This document shows, one piece after another, positions 12,644-23,457 of a stretch of 64,000 nt of DNA (positions are counted from its first letter, which is position 1; each line of letters begins with the position of its first letter). The notes beneath the pieces were generated by a model. It was not told the origin of the DNA, ran no database searches, and worked only from the letters and a program-made list of their open reading frames with translations. The stretch comes from Mastigias papua (taxonomy: Eukaryota > Cnidaria > Scyphozoa > Rhizostomeae > Mastigiidae). The DNA is taken from NCBI GenBank assembly GCA_964019165.1, contig OZ025281.1:10121888-10185887 (forward strand), in the 5' to 3' direction. The position numbers and the translations under genes were made by a program.

Positions 12644-13137
12644 TGAGTACTAAGGATCTTTGTTATTTGTTGTTGTATGGAAAGCCTAATGGAAGCACAC
12701 TTATTAATAGAATGATATTAGAAGCAACAATATCCTTTATTAAATCTTCTAAAAGGTTTGAATAACTACGTTGGGGGGTAACAACAGCCACACCCTTCTC
12801 CTTTGTTTGTGTTTGGTTTAGTTTTCGTAACTGGCTCATGCTGAGTGCAATGGTAGTCTCTAACCCTACAAAATTTTTCCTTCAGTCAGCATGTTCTACT
12901 TTTTAATGTTTGATATTTTGGAACACGCGTTGTCATGTGCGTGTGACTGCCATTGACCTCAGAATGAATACCTACTTTGTACTTTGTAAATAAAAAATGA
13001 AATTGTAAGTGGCACTTGTAGTGAGGACTCGGTGACACCATGTCTTTCCTCACTGCGAGTGTTCACAAGAAAATGTATTTTTATTTTTCTTTTTAAGAAC
13101 TTGTTTTTATATGATAAAAAAAAAGAAACAAAAAAAC
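12644..13137 (+). mobile_element. 494-bp retroposed insertion with 10-bp target duplication
   Basis: The uninterrupted DIRS copy at 43810-43830 shows the empty site. Here the decamer AGGTTCAAAA flanks the insert on both sides (12634-12643 and 13138-13147). The insert ends with an A-rich tail (about 13114-13137). Target duplication plus A-tail indicates target-primed reverse transcription. The body has no recognisable frame, so it could be a SINE, a 5'-truncated LINE tail or a processed transcript. Confidence 0.75.
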
Positions 13138-13156
13138 AGGTTCAAAACAAACTTAT

Positions 13157-13397
13157 ACACCACTTTCACGGACCGCGCACTAGAGGACTGGGCCGAGATT
13201 TGGAGTGAAAGAAATTTTTGGCTTTATACAAATACTTATGAATACGGCTTGTTGATTGTCAATATCGTTGGATATTTCACGTGTCTCTCATCGTTTTCAT
13301 TTGTTATCTGCTATTATTTGTTGATATGTGATCTGGCTACCTTGGGAAGAGTGTTTTCTCAAAACTTTTACGAATAATTTAGGCTCGCAGCTCACAG
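13157..13397 (+). repeat. left terminal inverted repeat of the THAP transposon
   Basis: About 92 percent identical by eye to the reverse complement of 15544-15784. It contains CGCGCACTAGAGGACTGG near the tip and GCTCGCAGCTCACAG at the inner end. Its length (241 bp) is unusually long for a simple cut-and-paste element. Confidence 0.9.
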
Positions 13398-13446
13398 AAG
13401 TAGTATCTTACACTGTAGTGGCCTAAGCATACCCAGTCGTATCGTA

Positions 13447-13890
13447 ATGGTAAATGGAAACTGTGTTGTAGTTGATTGCCGAAATAGCAACTACAGATTG
13501 AAATAGTGGAAGAAGAAGGAATTTAGTGAGTATAAAGATCTTTCTCAGAAATAGCCCTTGTCCAAGACCTTCCACGCTGCATCACTCCCATAGTAAACTT
13601 CTCAACTCATAAACGGGAAAGTCTGGATTTGTAAAATGAGAAGGGTATCTGGAAAGAATACAGCTTGGACCCCAGGTGAGAGTTATATAGTTTGTTCAGA
13701 GCATTTTGTTGATGGACCACTAACTGTTGAAAACTCAGATCCAACTTGGAATTTAAGATACATAGCTGGAGTGAAAAAGCAAAGAAAAGTTTTGGTATGT
13801 CAAACTGAGCTTCCAGCAACTGAGACTGTAGAAGAACTGAATTCAAGTATCTCCATGGATGTTATCTTGCTGAGGAGTCATCCTGTGTAA
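13447..13890 (+). pseudogene. THAP-domain part of transposase, broken
   Basis: From the ATG at 13447 the translation starts MVNGNCVVVDCRNSNYRLK and then meets a stop. It resumes after further stops with KMRRVSGKNTAWTPGE, IVCSEHFVDGPL and NSDPTWNL. The order C-x4-C, then C-x2-H-F, then the P-T-x-N-like end is the THAP zinc-finger pattern. THAP fingers in transposases bind the element's terminal repeats. At least four stops interrupt the domain, so no functional protein can be made. It lies about 50 bp inside the left inverted repeat, the expected place for the transposase N-terminus. Confidence 0.75.
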
Positions 13891-14197
13891 ACTGTCCAAA
13901 TATGGGAGCACAAAGTGCTGCTTTGCAGAGTGAAATTGAAATACTTAGAGTGGAACATTTTAAGCCAAGTTGATAAAGTATCACATACACTTTTAAAAGA
14001 AAAATCTGCAAGAAAGCCATTTTAATGGGTGCATAGAAAACCTGATGCTAAAACGCAATTTTACACTGGTTTGCAAGCTGTGACTATATTTAACTTAATA
14101 TTTAATATATATAGCCTAGCCTGCCAACAATAATATATTGGAGAGGAAAGCAAACTCAGTCACCAGCAAAAAGTAAGTTCTCTGGAGACAACATAGA

Positions 14198-14818
14198 GTG
14201 ACCCATAGAGATCAGTTTCTAATGGTTCTTATGTGGATTAGACTTGGCATTTTCAATGAGGATTTAGCAGATAGATTTTGTTTTTCCTCTTGTGTATGCT
14301 CAAAGACATTTACCACATGGATCAAAATGTTGGCAAGCTTAAATGGGAATGCTCTTATTTTCTGGCTTCCAAGGGGCCTAATTCAATCAAATTTGCCTTC
14401 TGCACCCAAAAAGTTTAGCCCAAAAACAAGATGCATAATAGACTGCATTGAGATTTTGTATTGAAAGATAAAGGTTTTTGCATGTTAAAGAATGAACTTG
14501 GTCAGATTATAAGAATCACAACACAGGTAGATTTCTGATTGTAATGTCCCCAAATGGCTACATCATAGTCTTATTTTGATTTTATAATTATTGCTCTATG
14601 AATATGTCGCCTGGGCTAGAGTAGAGTCTCAAATGATGGCAGCAGAATGTGAAAAGACAAAAGGTGTTGCTAATTTCAGAATTCATGTTGAACTTGCCAT
14701 TAATAGAATAAAAGAATTCAAGATAGTTACAAATGCATTGCCAATAAATGCATTACCATTAGTAGAAGGCATTATGAAGCTGTGTAGCAATATGCAATAT
14801 TCAAGTACCATTAATTAA
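14198..14818 (+). pseudogene. HTH_4 and C-terminal DDE_Tnp_4 transposase remnants
   Basis: The first part (14198-14464) reads DQFLMVLMWIRLGIFNEDLA, then TFTTWIKMLASL and FWLPRG, matching the helix-turn-helix that precedes DDE_Tnp_4 domains. The second part (14591-14818) contains FRIHVELAINRIKEFKIV, the usual C-terminal signature (R-x-H-V-E-x-A-I-x-R-I-K). The final E of the catalytic triad would lie in this last block. The middle of the catalytic domain, with both aspartates, is missing between 14464 and 14591, so this is an internally deleted, non-autonomous copy. Confidence 0.75.
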
Positions 14819-15543
14819 AAGTTGAGAAAGAACTAACTAAAAGAAGTTATACTATTCACAAATTAGATGTTAAGTGCAAAAGATGAAACAGGCTTTATAC
14901 TTATTAAAGCTCAGGAAGCCAAGTGATAAGAATAGTTTAACATATTATGGAATAGTATATGATAGTGAAGTATAGTATAATATAGCATAGTACAGTATAA
15001 TATTGCATAGTGTAGTATAGCATAGTATAGTATGCTTTAGAAATGTTATATGATTAAAATGGTTGTATACATTTACATACACTTCTTTGCTGAGTGTCTG
15101 ATTTCCAAATTTATGAAAATACTGATGGAACATAATGGACTAATGTAAAATTCTTCTGAATTCCTTTCCAACTATAGCCAGTGCTCTCTGTCAAATTCCA
15201 ACTTGTCAAGAAAATAGCTATGGTCATTACTGGCAAGTTCATTAGGATGAAAACTAGGACTTAAACCTGCCCATGTACAGTGTAGCTGGCCAGTATCTAA
15301 CCTACCCCTGATCCAATTTGTACGGCTCTGGAATCATATGGCTGCCATCCACATACAGTTTTTTCACAATGTCTAGCAATATCTGCTTGGACTTCCTCAG
15401 CTGTTGTATTCTTCCTTCTATCCACTAACTTTCAATCCCCGAAGATGTAAGAAGTCCTTCAATTCATCAACTTTCTTTGTAGATATCGTTGCCAAATCCA
15501 TGTTGCTCGATTAGGCCTATTACCCAACGCAGCTTATCTATTT

Positions 15544-15784
15544 CTGTGAGCTGTGAGCCTAAATTACTCGTAAAAGTTTTGAGAAAACACTCTTCCCAAG
15601 GCAGCCAGATCACATATTAGCAAATAATAGCAGATAACAAATGAAAAGGATGAGAGACACGCGAAATATCCTACGATAGTCACAATCAACAAGCCGTATT
15701 CATAGGTATTTGTCTACTAGAAAAAATTTCTTTCACCCCAAATCTCGGCCCAGTCCTCTAGTGCGCGGTCGGTGAAAGTGGTGT
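15544..15784 (-). repeat. right terminal inverted repeat of the THAP transposon
   Basis: Reverse complement of 13157-13397 with scattered substitutions. It ends GAAAGTGGTGT, and DIRS sequence resumes immediately after the AT duplication. A degenerate TATAG-rich repeat (about 14945-15030) lies just inside the element. Confidence 0.9.
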
Positions 15785-16068
15785 ATTGTGAGTGAGTTTA
15801 CGCCAATTGTTAAGAAAATTTCTAGTATTGCCCGTTACCTGTTTGCCTTGAATTATGTCTGACTGCTGTATTTCGTCTGAAATGATGGCTGGTGATGGGG
15901 TGCTGAGCGGTTCTGATAGTGGGATCTCCAGGTGTTGTTGGTGTGGCCTCGGTAGTGTCAAGCGACCGCAGAAGACTGTTGTGGACGGTTAGGCGGATAC
16001 TGGTTACGAAATGGCGGTCATGAAATAGATGAAGGAGGTGGGCGGTTTGACGCCAAGGATCTCGTCAT
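15785..16068 (-). pseudogene. DIRS-like element, gag-pol junction fragment (copy A)
   Basis: Nearly identical to 43827-44110 in the uninterrupted copy B. The minus-strand translation includes PRPHQQHLEIPLSEPLS and RNFLNNWRKLTHN, the start of the pol frame before the RT. It is cut on one side by the THAP transposon and on the other by the (AAT)n array. The corresponding sequence in copy B continues TCATTTTATGGGAGGACG, whereas here TCATT is followed by GTCTAATAATAA. Confidence 0.85.
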
Positions 16069-16072
16069 TGTC

Positions 16073-16094
16073 TAATAATAATAAAAATAATAAT
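16073..16094 (+). repeat. (AAT)n, left edge of array
   Basis: AATAATAATAAAAATAATAA lies between the DIRS fragment and the oligo-T that marks the 3' tail of minus-strand element N1. Confidence 0.85.
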
Positions 16095-16507
16095 TTTTTT
16101 TCAAACTTTCATTTCAACAATATATCAAGTAATTACAATCATACATTTCACTATTTAACACAATGTACAATTGGCTGTCAGTGGTACAAAGAATAACAAA
16201 AAAAAAACAGAAAAAAAGAGTATGGTCACGCGTATTAGAAAAGAGATGTCTGATTAGTTAACTGAGTACGTCAATTCTTTTTATGTGCCGTGTAGTTTGG
16301 GACTTGTCCATGGCTTATTGCGGCAACAGAATATGTAATATGTGCATCTTATGGCAATAGTCATGATCCTGGACAGAATAGCCTTTTGCATTTTGCTGTC
16401 AAAATCAACTGCCTTAAGTAGTTCAGTGAAAGAGTCTGAGGCGGATGCTATAGTGCCAAGAGCACCTAAGGATAAATTAATGAACTTTATTTTAATATAC
16501 TTAATAC
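16095..16507 (-). pseudogene. N1: 3'-terminal fragment of N-family non-LTR element
   Basis: Starts (on its 3' side) with oligo-A, read as TTTTTTTT on the plus strand, next to (AAT)n. The 3' UTR resembles that of N4 at 31607 (shared CAATCATAC and ACTGGCTGTCAG-like blocks). The protein end includes KFINLSLGALGTI, TIAIRCTYYIFCCRNKPWTS, matching the C-terminus of N2 and N4. About 70 codons are left and the fragment is truncated where N2 begins. The endonuclease core is missing. Confidence 0.85.
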
Positions 16508-16514
16508 TAATAAT

Positions 16515-18978
16515 TTTTTTTTACACTTCTCATGTATATATTCAAATTACTAATACAAATACAAATCTCTCTAAGTATAGGTAATTTGTATCTGGCAGAC
16601 AAGGTTACACATATAGTCAACAAATTCATACAAAAAAAAAATTGCACTTAGGAATACAAGTCCATACACAGTGAGTTAGATGTAACTATAATTCTTAGTA
16701 CGTTAGAAGATCAGGGTTAGTCCAGGGTTTGTTTCTCATGCAGAAAATATAATAGGTGGATCGAATGATGATGGCTGTAATTTTGCTTAGTATATAGTTT
16801 AAGTGCTGTTTTTCAATACCAAGATCATTGCACATTTCAATAAAAGATTTGCAGGATTTCCCAAAAATTCCTATAGAGCTGATGGATAGGTTGATAAATT
16901 TGGTATTACGGTATTTTGAAGAGAGGTCACGAGTGAGCTGCAGGTATTTGTTACGCTTCCTGTCTGCGTTGGTAGTTATATTGGTTTCAAATCCAACTGT
17001 AAGCTCGACGATATAGATCGTAGCCGTTCCAATGCAGAGAAGCAAATCGGGGCGCAACAGGTCCCCTGTCAAAATGCAAGGTGAGAGAAAACCTGGGAGG
17101 TCAACATACAGAGTGGAGTTTTTAATACATTGTAGTGTTGATGCTACAAAATGTAGAGCTGAGTTATGTCTCCAAGTGTAGCGGCCATCTTCAAGATAAG
17201 ACTTACAGCCTGATACAACATGAAGAAGAGACTCAGGATGCAAGCAAACAGAACAGTCGGGCGACGGTGAAAGTTTCCATTTGTGGAGATTTGTGCGATT
17301 AGCTAGCTTGTTATTGAGGTACCGTACAGTGAAATTGAAAATATTTTTAGGCAGCTTACTCTGTGTAGAGGACCACAAAGAGTTGAGAGTTACCAGAGAG
17401 TGATCTAAAAGGAAGGATATGATAAAACCTTGGGATGGAAGCTGGGACTTCAGTTTTTCTTTGTGTTCTAGGCGTACAACCTGTAGGACATGTTTAGTAT
17501 TCTTATATGAGTCATATTGTAAGTTCATGCTGCTACTGGTATTTTTCCACAATGAGACAATAGCATCATTCTGTGAGGATTTTAGGGAAGTACGTAGGAT
17601 ATTTGGCATTGGAAAAATTTAACAGATGGAAGCTGGAGATTTAAACCAAACTGATTTTGAGGAAGGATTATACCACTTAAAGTGGCACTTATTGGAAGGT
17701 CCAGCCATTGACGAATAAACCTAATTACGACATTATCAAGATTTTGAATTACCCATGTTTTTGACAATGAAGCTACTGTGAAGTGCCAAGATAATTTTGA
17801 AAGGATGTAGCGCTGATAGAGAAGTATTTTGGTTTTAGGTAGGATAGGAAGAGCATCAATTCGCTTAAGCATCTCAGAGAGAGAGGATTCCAGTTTCTTT
17901 TTATGGACTTCGTTGTTCATTTCAAAGTTGAAATAGCGACCAAGGTACTTAAAAGATTCATCAGATTTGACTGTGGGGACAAGTTCACTGTCAATAAAAA
18001 GCTTTGGTTCGTATTGAAGAGATCGCGAGGAAAACTTTTTGATCCCAAAGGTCGCACATTTGTCCACCCTAATAACCATATCTGACCATTTACACCATTT
18101 GGTAAAGCAATTCAACAGTAACTGATTTTCACGTTCATTGGTTGTAACAACAGCTGCATCATCCGCAAACTGAAACCAGTGAACTGGCTTAAAAAGACAA
18201 TCGAATGTATCATGAGAAGAGAAGCCAAGTTGTTTATATTATTCTTGACGAATGAACTGAATGAAGGTATTAAAACACATGTTAAATAATAGTGGGCTAA
18301 GGCAGTCACCTTGAAGAACACCTCGTCTAACAGGGATAGTAGGAGTAAGAAAATCGTCTGTTATGACTGATGTATGGAAGCCAGTATAGAGGCTTGAAAT
18401 CAAAGCTTTGGTTTTGGCTGGGATATGGTGATATGCAAGAACTTCTTGAATCAAATTGTGATGTACTTCACCGAAAGCATTTTTGAGGTCTAACAATGTT
18501 ATAACTAAAGAACGTTGTTTAATGCGGGCTTTGTCAATAATATTGGCCATCATGGAAGTATGTTCAAGGACTCCAGAGATCTTGGGAGTAAAGCCTTTCT
18601 GGATTTCAGCCTCAATAAAGTCATTTTGTCTGAGGAATGAGAACATAGAATCACGAAGGCAGGAGGCAAAGACTTTTAAGGGCACCGATTCTAAAGTAAT
18701 AGGTCTGAAATTAACAGGCTCGTCTCCGCTACCTTTTTTATGAACTAGGACAGTGCAAGCTTTTTTCCATTCTGCAGGAATATGGCCAGATTCCCATATA
18801 ACGCGGATAATGTCAGTTAATAGAGATCGTAAATATGGACATCTCTTAAAGCAGATAATAGATATCTTGTCTAAAGGACAAGGGGATCCGGATGATTTCA
18901 TTCTGCGAATTACATTAGTGACTTTCTCATAGGAAGGAGGAGATTGGCTGAAAGGAATCGAGGGATCAGGCAAGGAAG

Positions 18979-18980
<2 letters not shown>
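16515..18980 (-). mobile_element. N2: N-family RLE non-LTR element, 5'-truncated
   Basis: This is the longest N copy. The 3' end has an oligo-A tail (T-run at 16512-16521) following TAATACTAATAA. The 5' end is cut at 18980 directly at (AAT)n, so both sides abut the microsatellite. It has a 3' UTR of about 180 bp and a broken RT-endonuclease frame. The N-terminal DNA-binding region is missing. The copy splits N1 from the rest of the array. Confidence 0.85.
16695..18973 (-). pseudogene. N2 RT and restriction-like endonuclease, one stop and one frameshift
   Basis: The minus-strand product starts inside the RT fingers (SSGSPCPLDKISIICFKR). It has RPITLESVPLKVFA, LDLKNAFGEVHH, RRGVLQGDCLSPLLFN and the catalytic FQFADDAAVV. 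The thumb, a CCHC knuckle (CSVCLHPESLLHVVSGC) and the endonuclease (RPDLLLCIG then ELTVGFETN, and KYLQL) follow. The end is CMRNKPWTNPDLLTY. A TAA at 18239-18241 lies just before the FADD block, and a frameshift lies in a T-run near 17610. RT and nuclease residues are otherwise kept, so inactivation is recent relative to the relics elsewhere. R2-type enzymes nick the target and prime cDNA synthesis there. Confidence 0.9.
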
Positions 18981-19019
<39 letters not shown>

Positions 19020-19036
19020 GTAATAATAATAATAAT
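18981..19036 (+). repeat. (AAT)n between N2 and P1
   Basis: About 18 units with one AGT variant. It separates the truncated 5' end of N2 (minus) from the 5' end of P1 (plus). Confidence 0.95.
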
Positions 19037-19320
19037 TGTCCTGGGTATGACATAAAACTACATCCGGTTGTGGAGTTTCGATGTGGGATAATGAGGTTAC
19101 CCTTTGCCACAATTACCTCCAGGTCACCCTTGAGCAAGGTGTAGTACCTGTTAGCTCTCCCCGAGACCATGAAGTTCCGGGTTGGCGTCCGGCGGGGGCA
19201 AGTCTGTCTCATGGGTAGGGGGGACTCTTCAGCCTTGGTTGGCAACCCTCCTAGTGATGGTGTCACAATAAAAATACCGGCTGTGGTGCAACCAAAATCC
19301 ACTATCCTCACTTGAGTGTT
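19037..19320 (+). promoter_or_regulatory. conserved leader of P1
   Basis: About 250 bp here match 23458-23710 (leader of P2) at roughly 92 percent by eye, while the coding regions that follow are near 70 percent. Shared blocks include GAGGTTACCCTTTGCCACAA, AGTCTGTCTCATGGGTAGGG and GCCTTGGTTGGCAACCCTCC. It is richer in GC than the surroundings and has many complementary blocks. It is probably a structured RNA acting in transcription, RNA processing or translation start of the element. R2-type elements are known to carry HDV-like ribozymes in this position, but I did not establish such a fold here. Confidence 0.6.
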
Positions 19321-20130
19321 ATGTCTATTAATGATATATCAAATAACGGCGTTAATGGGACTGGATTCAGCAATGATGAAGGTTCTTCGCCCGGCAGGGA
19401 TCCCATGGATGAGCAGCGTGGGCCCGGTCGTAATCATGTGACTGCCAGAATGAAATGGACAAAGGCGATTAATGTTGCTGTTATGGAATGTTATTACCTC
19501 AGTAATCCAGTGGATGAAAACGACAAGCCACTGAGAGGATATAGACAGAGAATGCATAGGATATGGAATGAAAGAGAAATGCTAAAATGTAGTGAACAAC
19601 GTTTGTGTGATCAGGTAAGAGCGATCAGAAAAAATGAATGGCTGACACGGGTAGAACTTGAGGCGATTAAACGAAGAGTGTTAGAAGAGGTAGAACCAGA
19701 TGTTGCTCCTGTTGATGTGAGAGATTCTGATGCTATAGAGGATGTGACTGTACAGGAAGTAGAGCAAGAGCAGGTTGAATTCGAAATGCCAAGAGATGAT
19801 ATGACTGAGGAAGAAAGGGAGATGATAATAAGTATAGTTGACAGAATGAAAGAACGTAGCTTTAATGTTCCTAGGGGATTTAAGAAAATTGAGAGGAGTA
19901 AATTAGATCAAGAAACAAAGAAAGTGAATAAAGTGATTGGGCTCATACAGACTGCAACAATTTCAGATACCAATAAATTGATTGGTGCAGTGGCTGCGTA
20001 CGTAGGACAGAGAGTGGGACTGACGGTTAATGATGACAGACCAGGTAGAATAAAGGAGCCATTCTGGAAAAGACGAATAAGACAAAAAATAAACGAGATA
20101 AGAAAGCATATAAACATCTTGGAGAGATAA
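19321..20130 (+). pseudogene. P1 N-terminal region with Myb-like DNA-binding segment
   Basis: From the ATG at 19321 the frame reads 269 codons to TAA (20128-20130). A low-complexity start is followed by a Myb/SANT-like segment around residues 40-105 (ARMKWTKAINVAVMECYY, GYRQRMHRIWNER, CDQVRAIRKNEWL). Next come an acidic linker and a basic segment (WKRRIRQKINEIRKHINILE). In P2 the same frame continues beyond this point, so the TAA is a premature stop. Between 20131 and 20383 only out-of-frame remnants of the linker are left. The Myb-like part is expected to contribute to target DNA binding. Confidence 0.8.
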
Positions 20131-20383
20131 CAAAAGAAATGATATAAGGAAGAAAGGGAAATAAAAAAGCCTGGAACAGAAATATCACATCAAGACAAAA
20201 GGATTGAATAATGTAATCGAGGAACTGAAGCAAAGACTTAGTGCAAAAACAGCTAAGATTAGAAGGTATGAGCAGAGAATAGAACAATACAAGCAAAATA
20301 GAATGTTTCGTTGCGACCAAAAAAGAGTTTACCAATCTTTTAGTGGAGATAACCACAGATAGGAAGTAAAACCTGATGCTCAA

Positions 20384-22705
20384 TTGTGCACAGCATTTTG
20401 GAGAGATATATGGGGCAATGAGAAATATCATAATAAAAGTGCAGAATGGCTAAAAGACTTGAGAGCAGAGAAAGATAGTGTACAGCAGGAGAACGTAGTT
20501 ATCACAAAAAGCTTGATAAAAGCGCAGTGCAAAAAGATACCAAATTGGAAAGCTCCGGGCCCTGATGGTGTTCAGGGTTATTGGATAAAAAAGTTGACTG
20601 CATTGCATGACAGAATTGCGAGCCAAATGAATGATATGATTAATAACGGAGTAGCTGTACCAAACTGGATGACTTATGGAAAGACTTATTTATGTCAGAA
20701 GGATCAATCAAAGGGTAATGCAGTTGACAATTACAGACCCATATCTTGTTTGCCAGTTATGTGGAAATTGCTAACTGGAGTACTTGCAGGACAAATGTAT
20801 GCATTCTTAGATGAGCATACTAAATTACCCCAAGAGCAGAAAGGATGTAGAAAGAAAAGCAGTGGTACAAAAGATCGAATTCTTATAGACAAAATGATTT
20901 TGCAAGATTGTAAACAAAAGCATAAAAACTTAGCCATGGCATGGGTTGACTATCGCAAGGCATATGACCTGGTTCCACATTCTTGGATTTTAGAGTGCTT
21001 AGAGCTGGCCGGTATTTCAGAGAACATAAAGAACTTCATAGACAATACCATGACAAAATGGACAACAGAGCTGACATCCTGTGGGGAGTTTCTTGGAAAA
21101 GTTAGCATTAACAGGGGGATCTTTCAAGGCGATAGTCTTTCACCTTTGCTGTTTGTAGTCTGCATGATACCATTGACTAAGATTCTTAGAAAGATTAAGG
21201 CTGGTTATGTTATTAAAGACGGAAATTTGAAGGTGAACCATCTATTGTTTATGGATGATTTGAAATTATTTGGCAGTAGCGAAAGAGAAATTGACAGCTT
21301 GGTCAAGACAGTCCAAGGTGTCAGTACAGATATAGGAATGGAATTCGGCATAAAGAAGTGTGGTGTAGTGATCATGAAAAGAGGAAAATTAAGCAGTACA
21401 GATGGTATAGTATTGCCAAATGGTGAGACAATAAAGGAAGTAGAAAAGGACGGCTATAGGTACCTCGGAATACTGGAACTTGAAAAATTAAAGGAAAAGG
21501 AAATGAAAGACAAGTTGAAGCGTTAATATCTAAGAAGGACACGATTGATTTTGAAGTCAAAACTAAATGGTCGCAATATTATAAGGGCAATAAATACGTG
21601 GGCGATCCCTGTCTTGAGATATGGAGCTGGTTTGCTGAAGTGGACAAAGGAAGAACTTGAATGGATGGACAGGAGGACTAGGAAGTTGTTGACAATGTAT
21701 AAAGTCCTGCATCCAAAGAGTGATATTGCGCGTTTGTATGTACCACGACATAAAGGAGGGAGGGGACTAATTAGTTGCGACACTTGTATCAAGAGTGAAG
21801 AAAACAGGTTAGGCTGGTACGTTAGACAAGGTAATGAGCTAATGCTGAAAGTAGTGAGTACTAAGGGGATTATCAAAACGGAGGAAGCAGTAAGGCCGGA
21901 AGATTTCAAATAAATGCTAATAAATGAAAGAGAACATGCCTGGAAGGAGAAAAGAATGCATGGATAATATACTAGAGAGATGGATGAAAGTGTCGATAAA
22001 GATAAGACCTGGGGATGGCTCAAAAACGGCGGGTTGAAAGGTTGCACAGAGTCACTAATATGTGCTGCGCAGGACCAAGCACTGTGGACAAACTATGTTA
22101 AGCATCACATTGATAATACCGCTGAATTGCCTCTATGTAGGCTCTGTGGGGAAAAAGGAGAAACTGTTAGCCATATAGTGAGTGAATGCAAGATGTTAGC
22201 ACAGCGAGAATACAAGAGGTGGCATGATACCATTGCAAGGAAAGTACACTGGGCATTGTGTGGGGAATTTGGCTTAGAGAGGACATCAAAGTGGTATGAG
22301 CATAAACCAAAGGGGGTTATAAGAAAGGGAAGTATCAAAGTATTATGGGATTTCACTATCCAGTGTGATCATGAGATTGAAGCACGAAGACCAGACATTG
22401 TATTGGTGAATGAAGAGTTAAAGGAGTGCAAAATCATTGATGTAGCAGTCCCGTGGGATACTCGTATAAGATCTAAGGAGAGAGAGAAAATTGAAAAGTA
22501 TGGAGACTTGAAAAGAGAGGTAGCAGCCATGTGGGGCATGAAGAAAGTGATTGTCATACCAATTGTTGTCGGTGCATTGGGGGCAGTGTCGAAGGAATTA
22601 GATAAGTATATAGAGAAGATTGGGATTACTTTGAATATAGGACATGTGCAGAACACAGCAATATTAGGAACAGCGAGAATATTGAGGAAGGTGCTAGAGA
22701 CCTGA
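20384..22705 (+). pseudogene. P1 RT, CCHC knuckle and restriction-like endonuclease with three stops
   Basis: One frame covers the whole region. RT motifs are [65 protein letters not shown], catalytic HLLFMDDLKLF, and GYRYLGI. After the thumb come the knuckle (CRLCGEKGETVSHIVSEC) and the nuclease (ARRPDIVLVN, IIDVAVPWD, EKIEKYGDLKRE). The end is TAILGTARILRKVLET. Stops lie at 21524-21526, 21911-21913 and 21965-21967. FMDD replaces the more common FADD or YADD at the polymerase site, and P4 has YMDD. All three catalytic aspartates are present. Confidence 0.9.
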
Positions 22706-22801
22706 AGAGAATGGAAGTGACTTTGAAACCTTTAGTTACTTGTTGTAATTTGCTTTCAAGGCGTAAACCAGAAAACATCAAACCCGTGATTGTACATATC
22801 T

Positions 22802-23375
22802 ACATATAACATACAAACGTTGAAAATGTCTTAAAATACACTGCAGACCTCGCTCGGTAAGGTAGTCTACAGGTGGCTACTTGGATACATACAGTACACG
22901 AATTAAAGAACAAATGAAAGAAAAAAAAACAATTGTACATTATACTGTACATTGATTAATAAAGCAGCAGTCCAGGATTGTCCCAATCTTTATTCCGACG
23001 ACAGAAAATATAATACGTCGGTCGAATGGCAATAGTGGTGATTTTTCGGGTTATATAGTTTCTGGTGCTGGAGTCATAATTTAGGTCCTTAAGCATGTCC
23101 AGGAAGCTTAGTGATAGCTGATCGAAAACCCCTAAAGTGCTGACAGATAAGTTGACATACTTTACTTCAGTGAAAAGATGTTCCTGTTGCCTGATTAAGT
23201 CGTGATACTTTGTATGTTTCCTATGAGAATTTTTCCTTATATTTGATTCAAATCCTACCGTTAGTTCCAGAATATAGAGACATTTATTTGGAAGGACTAG
23301 AAGTAGATCAGGGCGAAGACTGTCACCTGTTATTACACAAGGATTGAGAAAGCCAGGAAGGTCAGCATAGAGTTA
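22802..23375 (-). pseudogene. N3: 3' fragment of N-family element with endonuclease domain
   Basis: Minus-strand translation gives the C-terminal nuclease of the N family: SLYADLPGFLNPCVITGDS, RPDLLLVLPNKCLYILELTV, GFESN, KYHDL, then VNLSVSTLGVF and YYIFCRRNKDWDNPG. The fragment is 5'-truncated near 23375, followed by a short CATAG repeat and then (AAT)n. About 150 nuclease codons read without a stop. The 3' UTR runs to P1's end near 22801. The exact junction has no clear oligo-T. Confidence 0.85.
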
Positions 23376-23417
23376 CTATGCATAGCAATAGCATAGCATA
23401 GCATAGCATAGCATCAC

Positions 23418-23456
<39 letters not shown>

Positions 23457-23457
23457 T
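23418..23457 (+). repeat. (AAT)n between N3 and P2
   Basis: About 13 units, preceded by a (GCATA)n patch at 23391-23414. It forms the 5' flank of P2. Confidence 0.95.

Larger units (their letters stand above)
13157..15784 (+). mobile_element. THAP/DDE DNA transposon (ISL2EU- or Harbinger-like), decayed
   Basis: The element is bounded by 241-bp inverted repeats beginning ACACCACTTTCAC. It sits inside the DIRS-like copy A. Compared with the empty site in copy B (AAACTTATTGTG at about 43826), the insertion left AT on each side, a 2-bp target duplication. It carries remnants of one transposase: a THAP zinc finger (13447-13890), a helix-turn-helix region (14198-14464) and the end of a DDE_Tnp_4-type catalytic domain (14591-14818). 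THAP plus DDE_Tnp_4 with a 2-bp duplication fits ISL2EU-type elements best. This assignment is from general family knowledge. Confidence 0.8.
19037..22801 (+). mobile_element. P1: full-length P-family RLE non-LTR element, decayed
   Basis: Runs from TGTCCTGGGTATGACAT after (AAT)n to TTGTACATATCT, where N3 begins. The layout is a conserved leader (19037-19320), Myb-like N-terminus, RT, CCHC knuckle, restriction-like endonuclease and a 3' UTR of about 95 bp. The coding region is broken by several stops and a damaged stretch at 20128-20383. Its 3' dodecamer is shared with P3. Confidence 0.85.

Noticed and set aside
16828..18743. Several plus-strand frames of 60-86 codons
   Set aside because: They lie antisense to the N2 RT and endonuclease, which is supported by motifs.
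18910..19311. Minus-strand frame of about 130 codons over the P1 leader, with a similar one over the P2 leader (23376-23714)
   Set aside because: It is antisense to a conserved leader, runs into the (AAT)n tract as a leucine or isoleucine run, and has no known domain. Similarity between the two copies follows from leader conservation.
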